Numbered from the stretch's first letter, positions 6,315-15,682 are shown. The stretch: 64,000 bases of DNA from Cohnella sp. OV330 (GCF_900112065.1 NZ_FOKE01000013.1:62001-126000); one strand, 5' to 3'. Translations and numbers: made by a program. Notes: generated by a model not told the origin, from the letters alone.

Positions 6315-8390
6315 ATGCCGAACGGCCGATCGTTATTTCGCCGCACCTTATCCCCTTCGCTCAGAAAATATCGCGCATGGCCGCTGACGCTTCTATTGAT
6401 CGTAGCGATGGTCCCCTGCCTGGCAGCGCCTGCCACGGCTGCGGAAACCGGCAACAACGGCGCATCGACGGGCACCGTCACGCTCTCCGTCATCGGGGAT
6501 GCCAAGCGCGGCACGCTGCTCCCGGCGACGCAGATGAGTTTACAGGATGGAGACACGGCCTACTCCGCGCTCGAGCGGACGCTCTCGGGCAAGGTCATGT
6601 CCTCCGGATCCGGAGAAACGCTGTACGTGAGCAGCATCGACGGGCTGTCGGAGCTCGATCTCGGGCCGAAAAGCGGCTGGATGTACGAAGTGAACGGCGC
6701 TTATCCCCCCGGGAGCGCCAGCATATACCGGCTGAAGCCGGGCGATGCGGTCGTCTGGCGCTACACGCTCGATCTGGGCGCGGACGTCGGCGCGCCGGAT
6801 CCGGGCGCCGGCGGGAATGCACCCGGCGGAGCAAGTGGCGGGACCGACGCAAGCGGGAATGGCAGTGCCGGCGATGGCGGGAATGCAGGCAACGGCGGCG
6901 GACACGGCGCGGGCGAGGGGGCGAGCGCGGCATATGACGCCGACATCGCGGCGCTCCGCAAGCTCCTGCTCGCCAAGCCGGCGGCCGAGCTGTCCGAGTG
7001 GGAAGCCTTCGCGCTCGGCCGCTCGGGCGGCGGCGTGCCGGACGCCTACTTGACGGAGCTGGCCGCGCAGGTGAAGGCGGCCGGCGGCGCGTATCGCAAG
7101 GCGACGGACCTGGAGCGCATCGTCCTCGCCGTGCGGGCGGCCGGCGCCGATCCCCGCGCGTTCGCGGGATACGATCTCGTGGCGGCGGTGTACAACCATG
7201 ACAAGCTGACGCTCCAAGGCGCCAACGGACCGATTTTCGCGCTGCTCGCGCTCGACAGCGGCGGATACGTCGTCCCGGCTAGCGCCATATGGACGCGCGC
7301 CAAGCTCGTCGATTGGCTGCTCGCGCTGCAGAACGCCGACGGCAGCTTCCCGCTGGCCGCAGGCGAAGCCGGCAACGCGGACATCACCGCGATGGCGCTG
7401 GCAGCGCTCGCGCCTTACGCGAATGCCGCCGAAGACGCGGACGCCGGGGCTGGCGCTGCGGGAACTGGCGGCGCTAGCTCTGCCGCGGCAGCATCGGCGG
7501 CCATCGACCGCGCAGTCGCGTATGTCTCCGCCGTCCAGCTGCCGAACGGCGGCTTCAAGCTCGAGCGCGACGAGAACAGCGAGACCGCTGCGCAGGTCGT
7601 CATCGGCTTGACCGCCGCCGGTCGCGATCCCGCCGGCGCCGCCTTCGTCAAGACCGGCGGAAGCCTGCTCGACGCGCTGATCGCGTATCGGACGGCCGAT
7701 GGCCGCTTCGCGCACACGCCAGGCGGCGCAGCCGATCCGATCGCGACGGAGCAAGCCATGCTGGCGCTGATCGCGTACGACCGCTTTGCTACCGGAGCTC
7801 CCGGGCTGTACCGGATCGCCGCCGAGCGGTTCGCGGACGAACGGCAGATCGCAGGCTGGGCCTCGGAGGCCGTGCATCAAGCTTATGCGGCCAAGCTGCT
7901 CTCCGGCACGAGCGCCTTCCCGCTCCGCTTCGAACCGAAGCGCGCCATCACGCGCGCCGAGTTCGCCGCCCTGCTCGTCAGGCTGGCCGGCGATCGGCTG
8001 AACGCCGTTCCATCCCCCGGCGCTGCCGCCGAAGTTGCGTTCGCCGACGTCCAGCCGTCCGCCTGGTACTACGCGGCCGTCATGCGAGCCGCCCGGGCCG
8101 ACATCGTGAACGGCGTATCGGCCACGTCCTTCAAGCCCGGCGATCCGATCACGCGCGAGCAGATGGCCGTCATGATCGGCCGCGCCTTCGGCCTCTCCGA
8201 ATCCCAGAGCGGCACCGCTTGGCGGGATGCCTCCAGCATCCGCGCGGCAGCCCTGCCTTACGTGAACGCGGTTGCGGACAAGGGTATCCTGCTCGGCGCC
8301 GCGGGCGCCTTCGAGCCGTCGGGCACCGTGACACGGGAGATGGCCGCCGTGACCGCCGTCCGACTGAAGCATTTAGATTTGGTCTCATAA
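6315..8390 (+). CDS. S-layer-anchored transcobalamin-like protein (DUF4430, alpha/alpha toroid, SLH)
   Basis: A secreted 691-residue protein. Signal peptide about 1-43 (hydrophobic core LTLLLIVAMV, cleavage after TAA). DUF4430, the transcobalamin-like beta domain, about 54-156, with LGPKSGWMYEVNG and KPGDAVVWRYTLDLG. A Gly-rich linker runs 160-205. An alpha/alpha toroid of the prenyltransferase/terpene-cyclase repeat type spans about 207-500 (ALQNADGSF, QLPNGGFKLERD). Three SLH domains (about 505-560, 576-625, 635-688) anchor it to the cell wall. Human transcobalamin and intrinsic factor use the same two fold types, an alpha6/alpha6 barrel plus this beta domain. With the riboswitch and ECF genes, B12 capture at the surface is the natural role, though binding itself is inference. 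The start is set by ACGAGGT upstream and the signal peptide. Confidence 0.9.
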   Translation: MPNGRSLFRRTLSPSLRKYRAWPLTLLLIVAMVPCLAAPATAAETGNNGASTGTVTLSVIGDAKRGTLLPATQMSLQDGDTAYSALERTLSGKVMSSGSGETLYVSSIDGLSELDLGPKSGWMYEVNGAYPPGSASIYRLKPGDAVVWRYTLDLGADVGAPDPGAGGNAPGGASGGTDASGNGSAGDGGNAGNGGGHGAGEGASAAYDADIAALRKLLLAKPAAELSEWEAFALGRSGGGVPDAYLTELAAQVKAAGGAYRKATDLERIVLAVRAAGADPRAFAGYDLVAAVYNHDKLTLQGANGPIFALLALDSGGYVVPASAIWTRAKLVDWLLALQNADGSFPLAAGEAGNADITAMALAALAPYANAAEDADAGAGAAGTGGASSAAAASAAIDRAVAYVSAVQLPNGGFKLERDENSETAAQVVIGLTAAGRDPAGAAFVKTGGSLLDALIAYRTADGRFAHTPGGAADPIATEQAMLALIAYDRFATGAPGLYRIAAERFADERQIAGWASEAVHQAYAAKLLSGTSAFPLRFEPKRAITRAEFAALLVRLAGDRLNAVPSPGAAAEVAFADVQPSAWYYAAVMRAARADIVNGVSATSFKPGDPITREQMAVMIGRAFGLSESQSGTAWRDASSIRAAALPYVNAVADKGILLGAAGAFEPSGTVTREMAAVTAVRLKHLDLVS

Positions 8391-8428
8391 AATAGACTAG
8401 CAAGCGCAGACGCAAGGAGGGAAATGAA

Positions 8429-9325
8429 GTGAAGCATATACGCAAGGGAAGGCTGGCCGCGTTGTTCGTCCTGTTGGCCGCGCTGCTCGTGACAGCCGCC
8501 GGCTGCGGCGGATCCGGCGCGGACCGCGAGGCGGCACCAGGCCAAGCGAGCCTCTCTGCCCCGGCATCGTCCGCGGGACAGACGCAGCCGGGGGACGCCG
8601 CAGCCTCGGCAAGCGCGCAATCAAGCCAGCAAGCGAGCGCAACGGCGACGGCGCCGAGCGGCGAACCCAAAGGCGCGAGCGCAACGGCTAAGCCTGGCAC
8701 GGCGTCCAACGACGGCGCCGCCAAGCCGTCCGGCGGCAAAGTGCCGACGGCGACCGCCGATGCCGGCTCGGCTCCGACCAAGCCGGAGGCGTCGGCCACC
8801 GGCGAAACGCCAACCTCGACGCCTACCGCGACGTCAAGCGCGACGCCAGCCGCTACGCCAGCGACGCCGAGCGCAACCGCCGGCGGCAAGCCCTCCGCCC
8901 CTCCGCAGTCCGGCCAAGCGACGCCTAGTCCCTCCCCTGCGGCGACGCAGGCGCCGCAAAAAGCCGAGATCACGCTGTCGATCGTCGGCGACAGCGATAC
9001 GGGCACGATCCTGTCGCCTGCCGCGGTCGAACTCAAGTCCGGCGACAGCGTGCTCGACGTGCTGAAGCGCGCGACCCGCAGCCGCAAGATGCAGATGGAG
9101 TATCAGGGCAGCGGCGCAGCCGTTTATGTAGAAGGCATCGATAATTTATACGAATTCGACAAGGGCGCGAAAAGCGGCTGGCTGTTCCGCGTGAACGGGG
9201 ATTTTCCGGGCAAGAGCGCGGGCGCCTATAAGCTGAAGGCCGGCGACGTCGTGGAATGGCTTTACACGCTCGACATGGGCAAGGACGTCGGAAAAGGCGG
9301 GGACGGCGAGGAGAGCGGGTCGTGA
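8429..9325 (+). CDS. DUF4430 lipoprotein, probable corrinoid-binding component
   Basis: It begins with GTG, eight bases after AAGGAGG; a nearer ATG meets a stop two codons later. Residues 1-26 form a lipoprotein signal with lipobox VTAAGC (Cys26). A long Ala/Thr/Pro/Ser linker (about 30-175) acts as a stalk. The C-terminal 110 residues are a second DUF4430 domain (ITLSIVGDSDTG, GAKSGWLFRVNGDFPG, KAGDVVEWLYTLDMG) resembling that of the preceding protein. It would sit on the outer face of the membrane, between the wall-anchored protein and the ECF importer, and could relay cobalamin. Its stop codon overlaps the GTG start of ecfT. Confidence 0.88.
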   Translation: MKHIRKGRLAALFVLLAALLVTAAGCGGSGADREAAPGQASLSAPASSAGQTQPGDAAASASAQSSQQASATATAPSGEPKGASATAKPGTASNDGAAKPSGGKVPTATADAGSAPTKPEASATGETPTSTPTATSSATPAATPATPSATAGGKPSAPPQSGQATPSPSPAATQAPQKAEITLSIVGDSDTGTILSPAAVELKSGDSVLDVLKRATRSRKMQMEYQGSGAAVYVEGIDNLYEFDKGAKSGWLFRVNGDFPGKSAGAYKLKAGDVVEWLYTLDMGKDVGKGGDGEESGS

Positions 9326-10212
9326 GCGCAAGCGGCTTCGGCGGGCTTCATCCGCTCGTTTGCTTCACCTACTACGCCGGCGCGATCCTGCTGGGCCTCA
9401 TGCTGGCGCATCCCGTCTATCAACTGGCGTCGCTCGCCCTGCTGACGGCGCTGCTGCTCCTGCAGCGGCAGGGCCGGACGCTGGCGCGCTCGCTCCCCTA
9501 CTACTTGCTCGTCGGCGGGCTGTTCGCGATCGTCAACCCGCTGCTGTCCCACCGCGGACGACATATTATTTTTTATCTGATGGATCAACCGATCACGCTC
9601 GAGGCCGTCCTCTACGGCGCCATGATGATGATGACCATCCTCGCCGTGCTGCTGATGTTCGTCTCCTACCGCGTCGTGATGACGACGGACAAGTTCATGT
9701 ATTTGTTCTCCGCCGTCCTGCCCCAGACCGCCCTGCATACGTGGATGACGCTGCGGTTTATCCCGCTGTTCGCCCGCAGGTTCAAGCAGATCGAGCTCAT
9801 CCAGCGCTCGCGCGGCATCGACATGCGCACCGGCGGGCCGATCCGCAGACTGAAGAACGGCGCGCTGCTGCTTCGCATCCTCATGACCTGGTCGCTCGAG
9901 GACGCGATGCGGACCGGCGATTCGATGAAGGCGCGCGGCTATGGCACGGCGAAGCGGACCGCCTATTATCCGTACCGGATGGACCGGCGGGACCGGGCGA
10001 CGCTCGCGATGCTCGGCTTGCTCCTGCTGCTCTCGCTCGCGGGCTGGCGGGAAGGGTGGGGGCTGCTCACGCTGTTCCCGCGCATGGAGCCGATCCGGCT
10101 CGGGAGCTTCGAGTGGATTCACTTCGCCGTCACCGCGCTGTTCGTAGGCATGCCGATCGTATTCGAAACGAGGGAGAGATACCGATGGAGATCGTCGCGG
10201 CGCAGCGCCTGA
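9322..10212 (+). CDS. ecfT: Energy-coupling factor transmembrane protein EcfT
   Basis: A 296-residue membrane protein with four to five hydrophobic segments and the two coupling-helix motifs of EcfT/CbiQ: RSRGIDM (about residue 175) and KARGYG (about residue 210). These insert into the ATPase grooves. The GTG start overlaps the previous TGA (GTGA), and its end overlaps the next gene by 28 bases, so the operon is tightly coupled. It forms the scaffold joining the ATPase module to the S component. Confidence 0.93.
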   Translation: MSASGFGGLHPLVCFTYYAGAILLGLMLAHPVYQLASLALLTALLLLQRQGRTLARSLPYYLLVGGLFAIVNPLLSHRGRHIIFYLMDQPITLEAVLYGAMMMMTILAVLLMFVSYRVVMTTDKFMYLFSAVLPQTALHTWMTLRFIPLFARRFKQIELIQRSRGIDMRTGGPIRRLKNGALLLRILMTWSLEDAMRTGDSMKARGYGTAKRTAYYPYRMDRRDRATLAMLGLLLLLSLAGWREGWGLLTLFPRMEPIRLGSFEWIHFAVTALFVGMPIVFETRERYRWRSSRRSA

Positions 10213-11987
10213 CCTTCCGCTATCCGGACGCGGCGCAGCCTGCGCTCACGGAAGTGGACTTGTCCGTGCGCAAAGGCGAGTTCGTCGTGCTGTGCGGCGC
10301 TTCCGGCTCGGGCAAAACGACGCTGCTCCGCCACTTCAAGCGCGAGCTCGCGCCCGTCGGCGAACGGTCGGGCAGCGTGCGGTACGACGGCGGTCCGCTC
10401 GGGGAGCTGCCGGACGGACGCGCGGCCGAGGAGATCGGCTTCGTCTTTCAGCATCCCGAGAGCCAGATCGTGATGGACACCGTCTGGCACGAGCTGGCGT
10501 TCGCGATGGAAAACCGGGGCTATCCGCAGGTCGTCATGCGCCAGCGACTGGCCGAGCTGTCCAGCTTCTTCGGGCTGGAGCCGCTCCTGCAGCGCTCCGT
10601 GCACGAGCTGTCCGGCGGACAGACCCAGCTCGTGAACCTGGCTTCCGTGCTCTTGCTCCAGCCGCGGCTGCTCCTGCTCGACGAGCCGACGTCCCAGCTC
10701 GATCCCGTCGCCGCCCGCGAATTCGTGCATCTGCTGCGCCGGCTGAACGAAGAGTTCGGCGTGACGGTCATCGCGAGCGAGCATCGGCTGGACGACATTT
10801 TACCGCTCGCGGATCGTCTCGTCGTCATGGCGGACGGCCGCGTCCGGTACGACGGCACGCCCGGCGAAGTCTGCAGGCGGATCTGGGCGACCGGAGACGC
10901 GCGCGAGCGGCTGTACGTGCCGTCCGTCGCCAGGCTGCTGGCCGCGCTTGACGTTGCGGACGCGACCGGGCCGTCCGGATCGGCGGCCGCCCCGGACGCG
11001 CCGCTGCCGCTTACCGTACGCGAGGCGGTCGCCGCGATCGACCGGCTGGCCGCGGACCGCGCGTCGGCTCCGGACGAACCGTCGGACGAAGCCGCTAAGG
11101 CCGGCGGCCCGCGCGGCCAGGCGGTCGCCGATACCGCTGAGGCCCCCAGGGCGCCAGCTTCGAGCGGTGCCTCCCAGCTGCGAAGCCTGCTTCGCCTGGC
11201 AACCCGCCGTCAAGCAGAAGGCCCGGCCGAAGCGCTCTCCTGCCGCGAGCTCGCCTATCGCTTCGAGCGCGACCAGCCCGATGTCCTGCGCAGGCTGAGC
11301 CTCCAAGTACGCGAGGGCGAGCTGCTCGCCGTCCTCGGCGGCAACGGCGCCGGCAAGTCCACGCTACTTCAGCTTATGGCAGGCTTGCGCAAGCCGCAGC
11401 GCGGCAAGATCGCGATCGCCCCCGGGCGCAGGATCGGGTACCTCGCGCAAAATCCGATGCTCTACTTCAGCAGCGACACGGTGCGCGAAGAGTTCGCGCG
11501 GGCAGCCGGGCACGCCGGGTACAAAGGCGGCGCAGCCGAGGCGGAGATCGCCCATTGGTCGGACGCATTCGGTCTCGGCGAGCTCGCGGACCGGCATCCG
11601 CACGATCTCAGCGGCGGCCAGCAGCAGAAGCTGGCGCTCGCCCTCGCCCTGCTCCCGCGGCCGGACATCCTCTGCATCGACGAGCCGACTAAAGGGCTCG
11701 ATCCCGATGCCAAAGAAGCCTTCGCGGCGCTGCTGCTGCAGCTGCGCGAGGAAGGCATGACGATCGTGATGGTGACGCACGACGCGGAGTTCGCCGCCCG
11801 CCACGCCGACCGGTGCGCGCTGCTCTACGACGGGGAGATCGCCGCCGCAGCGGAGCCGCCGCTCTTTTTCGGCGGCAACTACTTCTACACGACGGCCGTC
11901 AACCGGGCGGTCAGGCACCGCTATCCGGACGCCGTCACGGCGGAGGAGGTCATGCGCAGATGGACAACCGAAGCCGCGCGATCCTGA
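10185..11987 (+). CDS. Fused EcfA-EcfA' ATPase of ECF importer
   Basis: A single 600-residue chain with two ABC ATPase halves. The first has Walker A GASGSGKTT (38-46), ELSGGQTQ (141-148) and LLLLDEPTSQLDP. A roughly 100-residue Ala/Pro-rich linker follows. The second has GGNGAGKST (385-393), LSGGQQQK and ILCIDEPTKGLDP. Most ECF modules use two separate proteins; fusion is known but less common. The start ATG at 10185 has GGGAGAG upstream and lies inside the end of ecfT; the gene also overlaps the S-component gene by 28 bases. Role: ATP-driven uptake, very likely of cobalamin given the riboswitch. Confidence 0.93.
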   Translation: MEIVAAQRLTFRYPDAAQPALTEVDLSVRKGEFVVLCGASGSGKTTLLRHFKRELAPVGERSGSVRYDGGPLGELPDGRAAEEIGFVFQHPESQIVMDTVWHELAFAMENRGYPQVVMRQRLAELSSFFGLEPLLQRSVHELSGGQTQLVNLASVLLLQPRLLLLDEPTSQLDPVAAREFVHLLRRLNEEFGVTVIASEHRLDDILPLADRLVVMADGRVRYDGTPGEVCRRIWATGDARERLYVPSVARLLAALDVADATGPSGSAAAPDAPLPLTVREAVAAIDRLAADRASAPDEPSDEAAKAGGPRGQAVADTAEAPRAPASSGASQLRSLLRLATRRQAEGPAEALSCRELAYRFERDQPDVLRRLSLQVREGELLAVLGGNGAGKSTLLQLMAGLRKPQRGKIAIAPGRRIGYLAQNPMLYFSSDTVREEFARAAGHAGYKGGAAEAEIAHWSDAFGLGELADRHPHDLSGGQQQKLALALALLPRPDILCIDEPTKGLDPDAKEAFAALLLQLREEGMTIVMVTHDAEFAARHADRCALLYDGEIAAAAEPPLFFGGNYFYTTAVNRAVRHRYPDAVTAEEVMRRWTTEAARS

Positions 11988-12661
11988 TCGCCGTAGCAAT
12001 CCTCGCGGCCGGCCTGGCCGTCGCTTCCGCGATTTGGGACGGCCACTACCTGCTCCTGTCCGCCGTCGCGATGACGCTGGCGATGGCGCCGCTGTTCGTC
12101 CGCTTCGAACGTCGCCGGCTTGAGCCCCGCGAGATCGCGATGCTGGCCGCCCTGGCGGCCGTCGCGGCGCTGGGACGGATCGCGTTCGCGCCGCTGCCGA
12201 GCTTCAAGCCGACGTCCTTCGTCGTCATCGTCGCGGCGCTCGCCTTCGGCAGCGAAGCCGGCTTCATCGTAGGCGCGGTCGCCGCGCTCGCCTCGAACCT
12301 GTTTCTCGGCCAAGGCCCTTGGACGCCCTGGCAGATGTTCGCCTGGGGCATGGTCGGCGCCTCGGCGGGATGGCTGCGCCATACGCGCTTCATGAAGTCG
12401 CGAATCGGCCTGTGCGCTTTCGGCCTCGTCTGGGGCTTCCTTTTCGGCTGGATCATGAACGTATGGTCGCTGCTCAGCCTCCCCGATGCCTTCGGCTGGG
12501 AGCTCGTCCTGATCACTTACGCCCAGAGCTTCTACTTCGACCTCGCGCACGCGGCGGCGAACGTTCTGTTCCTCGGTTTCTTCGGCCTCAGCTGGGTACG
12601 GCTGCTCGATCGCATCCGCAAAAAATACGGGCTCCTCGAGAGCCGAAGCGTCCGCCGCTGA
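11960..12661 (+). CDS. ECF transporter S component (probable cobalamin-specific, CbrT-like)
   Basis: A 233-residue integral membrane protein with about six hydrophobic helices and the motif FLGQGPWTPWQMFAWGMVG, typical of ECF S components of the DUF3816/CbrT group. It would bind the vitamin and plug into EcfT. Specificity for cobalamin is inferred from the riboswitch and DUF4430 partners, not from residues. The start follows GGAGGAGGT with a nine-base gap. It ends 12 bases before the stop of the convergent LuxR-type gene, leaving no room for a separate terminator. Confidence 0.87.
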   Translation: MDNRSRAILIAVAILAAGLAVASAIWDGHYLLLSAVAMTLAMAPLFVRFERRRLEPREIAMLAALAAVAALGRIAFAPLPSFKPTSFVVIVAALAFGSEAGFIVGAVAALASNLFLGQGPWTPWQMFAWGMVGASAGWLRHTRFMKSRIGLCAFGLVWGFLFGWIMNVWSLLSLPDAFGWELVLITYAQSFYFDLAHAAANVLFLGFFGLSWVRLLDRIRKKYGLLESRSVRR

Positions 12662-12673
12662 TCCTGTCGACGT

Positions 12674-14692
12674 TCAGTTATCCACGCGCAGCAGCGCGGA
12701 CTCGTAGCGGGCGAGCCGCTTCATCAGAAGCCCGCGGCTTTTGCAGCCCGTCTTGCGAAGCAGGCTCGAGACGTGCTTCTTGACGGTGATCTCGGTGACG
12801 AACATCCGAGCCGCGATCTCCGGATTGGACAGTCCCGACAGCAGCAGGCCGGCCGCCTCGCGCTCGCGCGCCGTAAACGCGTACGGCGGCTCCTCGGGTG
12901 CGGCCCCCCCGCCCGATCGTCTCTCGATCAGCTTGCGCATGTATGCTTGTCTGCCGGAGCCGCGGAGATCCGCGGCAAACGTCTGCGCCCTGTGACCGGG
13001 TCCATAATCGTCGTGCTCCGCCCCTTCAACCGGCTCCATCCCGATAGACAGCAGCAGTTCACGGTAAAAAGGATGCGGCGTCGAACAAAGCACCAATCCT
13101 CCCGAGGCCAGATAACCGATCGCTTCCTGTATCAGCTCCGATCTGGCGCGACCGTCAGACGGGTCCTCCGCATCGATCATGCGGATGTACCAGCCCGCCG
13201 GAGACGACGGCGGCGCCGCCAGCGCGAGACGTTCCGAAACGGAAAGGCCGCGAAAATAAGCCCGGGTCACGGGCCGCCTCGCGAGCAGGTCCAGGGAATG
13301 CCGATGGATCGGAATGGCTGCGAACAGCCCGATCATCCGGCCCTCGGCGCTCCGCAGCAGCTTTACCGAATCGAGCCTGAGCGCGAGCCAGTCCGCCGCT
13401 TTCGCAAGGCGACCCCGCGCCGCATCCTGCTCGGCGGCCATATCCAGCGTGTAGGCGGCTTCGCTTTCATAATCGATAAAGGCATGCGCTTTGCGGCGCG
13501 GCTGCATCCTCCTGCGTGCCAGGTAATCCTCGACCTCCGGGTAGTTGTGGGCGTCGAGCGTCTCTAACGTATATCCCGAACGGCCGACCGGCATGGTCAG
13601 CACGGCCCGCAGCCGCGAATCCGCGAGCTGAAAGATCAGCTCCTGCATGAGCCAAATCGCCCGCTGCGGGTCGCGTTCGCTGCCGAGTCGCCGTTCGTAA
13701 ACGGCGATGCATCGTTCGCGGGCCTCCCGCCAGGCATCGGGACGCAGGGCGCGGAATTCTGCCTGCAGAGACTCCCGCGCGAGCTGGTGCAGATGCCAGC
13801 CGCTTCCGCCCCGCGCCATGCATGGCAAACGAAGCAGCTCCGCGAACGCGGTCTCGTCCGGCGGCTCTTCGCCGCTAGCGGCTGCGAGCGTCTCGTAATC
13901 GAAGACGCGCAGCAGCGACGCATGCCAGGCCGCGAGCCGAAGCTGGGGGCTGCGGCTGCCGCCCAGCCAGTCTTCGGCCAGAAGGGCCAGATCCGGGAAT
14001 GCATCGGCGTCCGCCGGCCGCGCGGCGATCCGGCTCAGCAGCAACGGCAGGCCTGCCGACCATGCGGCGGCACGGCGGCGGAAGTCCTCGTCCGCGATAC
14101 CCAGCCGATCGAAATAACAGTCCATCTCTTCGTGGGTCAGCGCTGCTAGCTCCATCTCGACGCCGAGGCCGCGCCAAGCCGGCGAGTCGCGCCATGGGCC
14201 GTCGGGCGGATAGCGCCCTGCCAGCACAACGAGCACCCGCCTGCCGAGCGTCGGCAACAGCTCTCCGCGCAGCCAGCCGCCCAGCGAGATGCCGCGCTCT
14301 GCCGCATCAATCGCCAGCACGGCGCCACGCTCGCCTGCGAGCGCATTCAGAGCCTCCAGCGCGGACGTGCGTGCTCCCCGGCCCACCGCTTCCGGCAGCG
14401 CTTCGCCAAGCGCAGCGGCCACGCCAGCGGGCGTAGGCGAAACGAGCTGTAGATCTAAATCGATCCATGGGATGCCCTTCGCCTCCGCCAGCTGTCTGAG
14501 TCTGCCGAGCAGCCAGGTTTTCCCGATTCCCGCCGGACCGAAAAGATGTACGATCGAAGCGCGTCGAGCAGGATCCTCAAGCAGCGCCGCAAAATCCAGC
14601 CGTTCCCGCTCTCTTCCGACGAACAGCGCCGACTCGGCTCGCAGCAGCTCTTCGCCGATCCGGCCGTACGGTCCCGCCCCGTTTTCCCCCAT
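12674..14692 (-). CDS. LuxR-family regulator with N-terminal NTPase (MalT/STAND-like)
   Basis: 672 residues. A P-loop NTPase occupies the first part (Walker A GPAGIGKTW, residues 52-60), followed by a winged and helical region without clear homology. A LuxR helix-turn-helix lies at about 605-672 (FTAREREAAGLLLSGLSNPE, then VTEITVKKHVSSLLRKTG). It is a large signal-transduction ATPase regulator in the manner of MalT; no effector domain was recognised. AGAGGTGAG precedes the start. It is convergent with the ECF operon and divergent from the DUF3891 gene, a possible target. Confidence 0.88.
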   Translation of the reverse strand: MGENGAGPYGRIGEELLRAESALFVGRERERLDFAALLEDPARRASIVHLFGPAGIGKTWLLGRLRQLAEAKGIPWIDLDLQLVSPTPAGVAAALGEALPEAVGRGARTSALEALNALAGERGAVLAIDAAERGISLGGWLRGELLPTLGRRVLVVLAGRYPPDGPWRDSPAWRGLGVEMELAALTHEEMDCYFDRLGIADEDFRRRAAAWSAGLPLLLSRIAARPADADAFPDLALLAEDWLGGSRSPQLRLAAWHASLLRVFDYETLAAASGEEPPDETAFAELLRLPCMARGGSGWHLHQLARESLQAEFRALRPDAWREARERCIAVYERRLGSERDPQRAIWLMQELIFQLADSRLRAVLTMPVGRSGYTLETLDAHNYPEVEDYLARRRMQPRRKAHAFIDYESEAAYTLDMAAEQDAARGRLAKAADWLALRLDSVKLLRSAEGRMIGLFAAIPIHRHSLDLLARRPVTRAYFRGLSVSERLALAAPPSSPAGWYIRMIDAEDPSDGRARSELIQEAIGYLASGGLVLCSTPHPFYRELLLSIGMEPVEGAEHDDYGPGHRAQTFAADLRGSGRQAYMRKLIERRSGGGAAPEEPPYAFTAREREAAGLLLSGLSNPEIAARMFVTEITVKKHVSSLLRKTGCKSRGLLMKRLARYESALLRVDN

Positions 14693-14824
14693 TCGCTCTC
14701 ACCTCTCACTGCCTGGCATTCGACGATCTCACCTACGCCGTGGCGCTTTTATACTATCGTATACTAGAACGCGGGCTGGTTCGATGATATCTTTTCGTTA
14801 TCGCAGATTCGAGGAGGAAAATCG

Positions 14825-15619
14825 ATGATTGTCAGCGCATGGGAAGGTCATTACCGTATGACGGCCAATGACGAACACGGCCGGCTGGCCGGGCGGCTCG
14901 CCGGAGCGTTCAGACCCGCCTTGCTGCCCGAGGGAGAGCGTCGGGAGGAGGTGCTGTATGCCGTGGCAGAACACGACCGGGGATGGATCGGACTCGACGA
15001 GGTGCCCCTATGGAACGATGAGGCGAACCGTCCTTTTTCCGTGACGGATTATCCGCTCGGCCTTCGGCTCCCCTTTTACGGGCGCGGCATATCAGAGGTG
15101 GAGGGGCAGAGCCCTTACGCTGCGCTGCTGTGCAGCATGCATTATACGAGTTTGCCGCCAGCTTTCCTGAAGCATATCGTCGGCGGTGCACCCGCAAGCC
15201 TGCCTTCCGCGCTCGCAGAGGAAAAGGAGCGTCAACGCCGGATACGCGCCGACCTCGGTCTCGGCTCCGCCGCTGCGGAGGATACGATCGGCACGCATCT
15301 CGCGCTGCTCCAACTCGCGGACGCGCTATCGCTGCATTTTTGCGCATCGATCGGCACCGAACAAGGAGATATGGCGGCACCGTTTGCCGAAATGTGCTTG
15401 CGGGCGGGCGCCGTGGCGACGGGCAGTCCGATCTCCCTCGCGCGGCCTGCAGCCGGCGAAGCGCTGCTCTCCGCCTCCATACTCGACGCTCCCGTAGAGA
15501 CGTCTTACTTAACCCGCGACGTACCGGCGCGCTTGATCGCGGACAAGGGCATTGCCGCCGCTTATGCGGAGACGCCGCTCGCGGAGATCCGTATCGCCGT
15601 CCGTCCGATCGCACCATAA
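14825..15619 (+). CDS. DUF3891 family protein
   Basis: A 264-residue soluble protein matching the DUF3891 pattern: an N-terminal HxxLAG stretch, VAEHDRGWIGLDE, then DYPLGLRLPFYGRGI and LLCSMHYTSLPP. The His-Asp pairs (AEHD and a later MHY) hint at an HD-like metal site, but no function is established. The start is preceded by GAGGAGGAAA. A strong hairpin follows the stop. Confidence 0.85.
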   Translation: MIVSAWEGHYRMTANDEHGRLAGRLAGAFRPALLPEGERREEVLYAVAEHDRGWIGLDEVPLWNDEANRPFSVTDYPLGLRLPFYGRGISEVEGQSPYAALLCSMHYTSLPPAFLKHIVGGAPASLPSALAEEKERQRRIRADLGLGSAAAEDTIGTHLALLQLADALSLHFCASIGTEQGDMAAPFAEMCLRAGAVATGSPISLARPAAGEALLSASILDAPVETSYLTRDVPARLIADKGIAAAYAETPLAEIRIAVRPIAP

Positions 15620-15634
15620 CGGCACGACAAACAG

Positions 15635-15668
15635 AACACCCGGTTAACAGCTGATAACCGGGTGTTCT
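15635..15668. terminator. Hairpin terminator, DUF3891 gene and convergent small unit
   Basis: A perfect 12-bp stem (AACACCCGGTTA / TAACCGGGTGTT) with an eight-base loop. The T-tract is poor on the plus strand. It lies between the DUF3891 stop and the stop of the minus-strand 29-aa ORF and may end both transcripts. Confidence 0.75.
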
Positions 15669-15682
15669 ACTGTTCTGGTTTA

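Noticed and set aside
6540..8372. Minus-strand frame of about 610 codons opposite the S-layer protein
   Set aside because: Antisense shadow of a clear gene; composition dominated by Arg, Gly and Ala.
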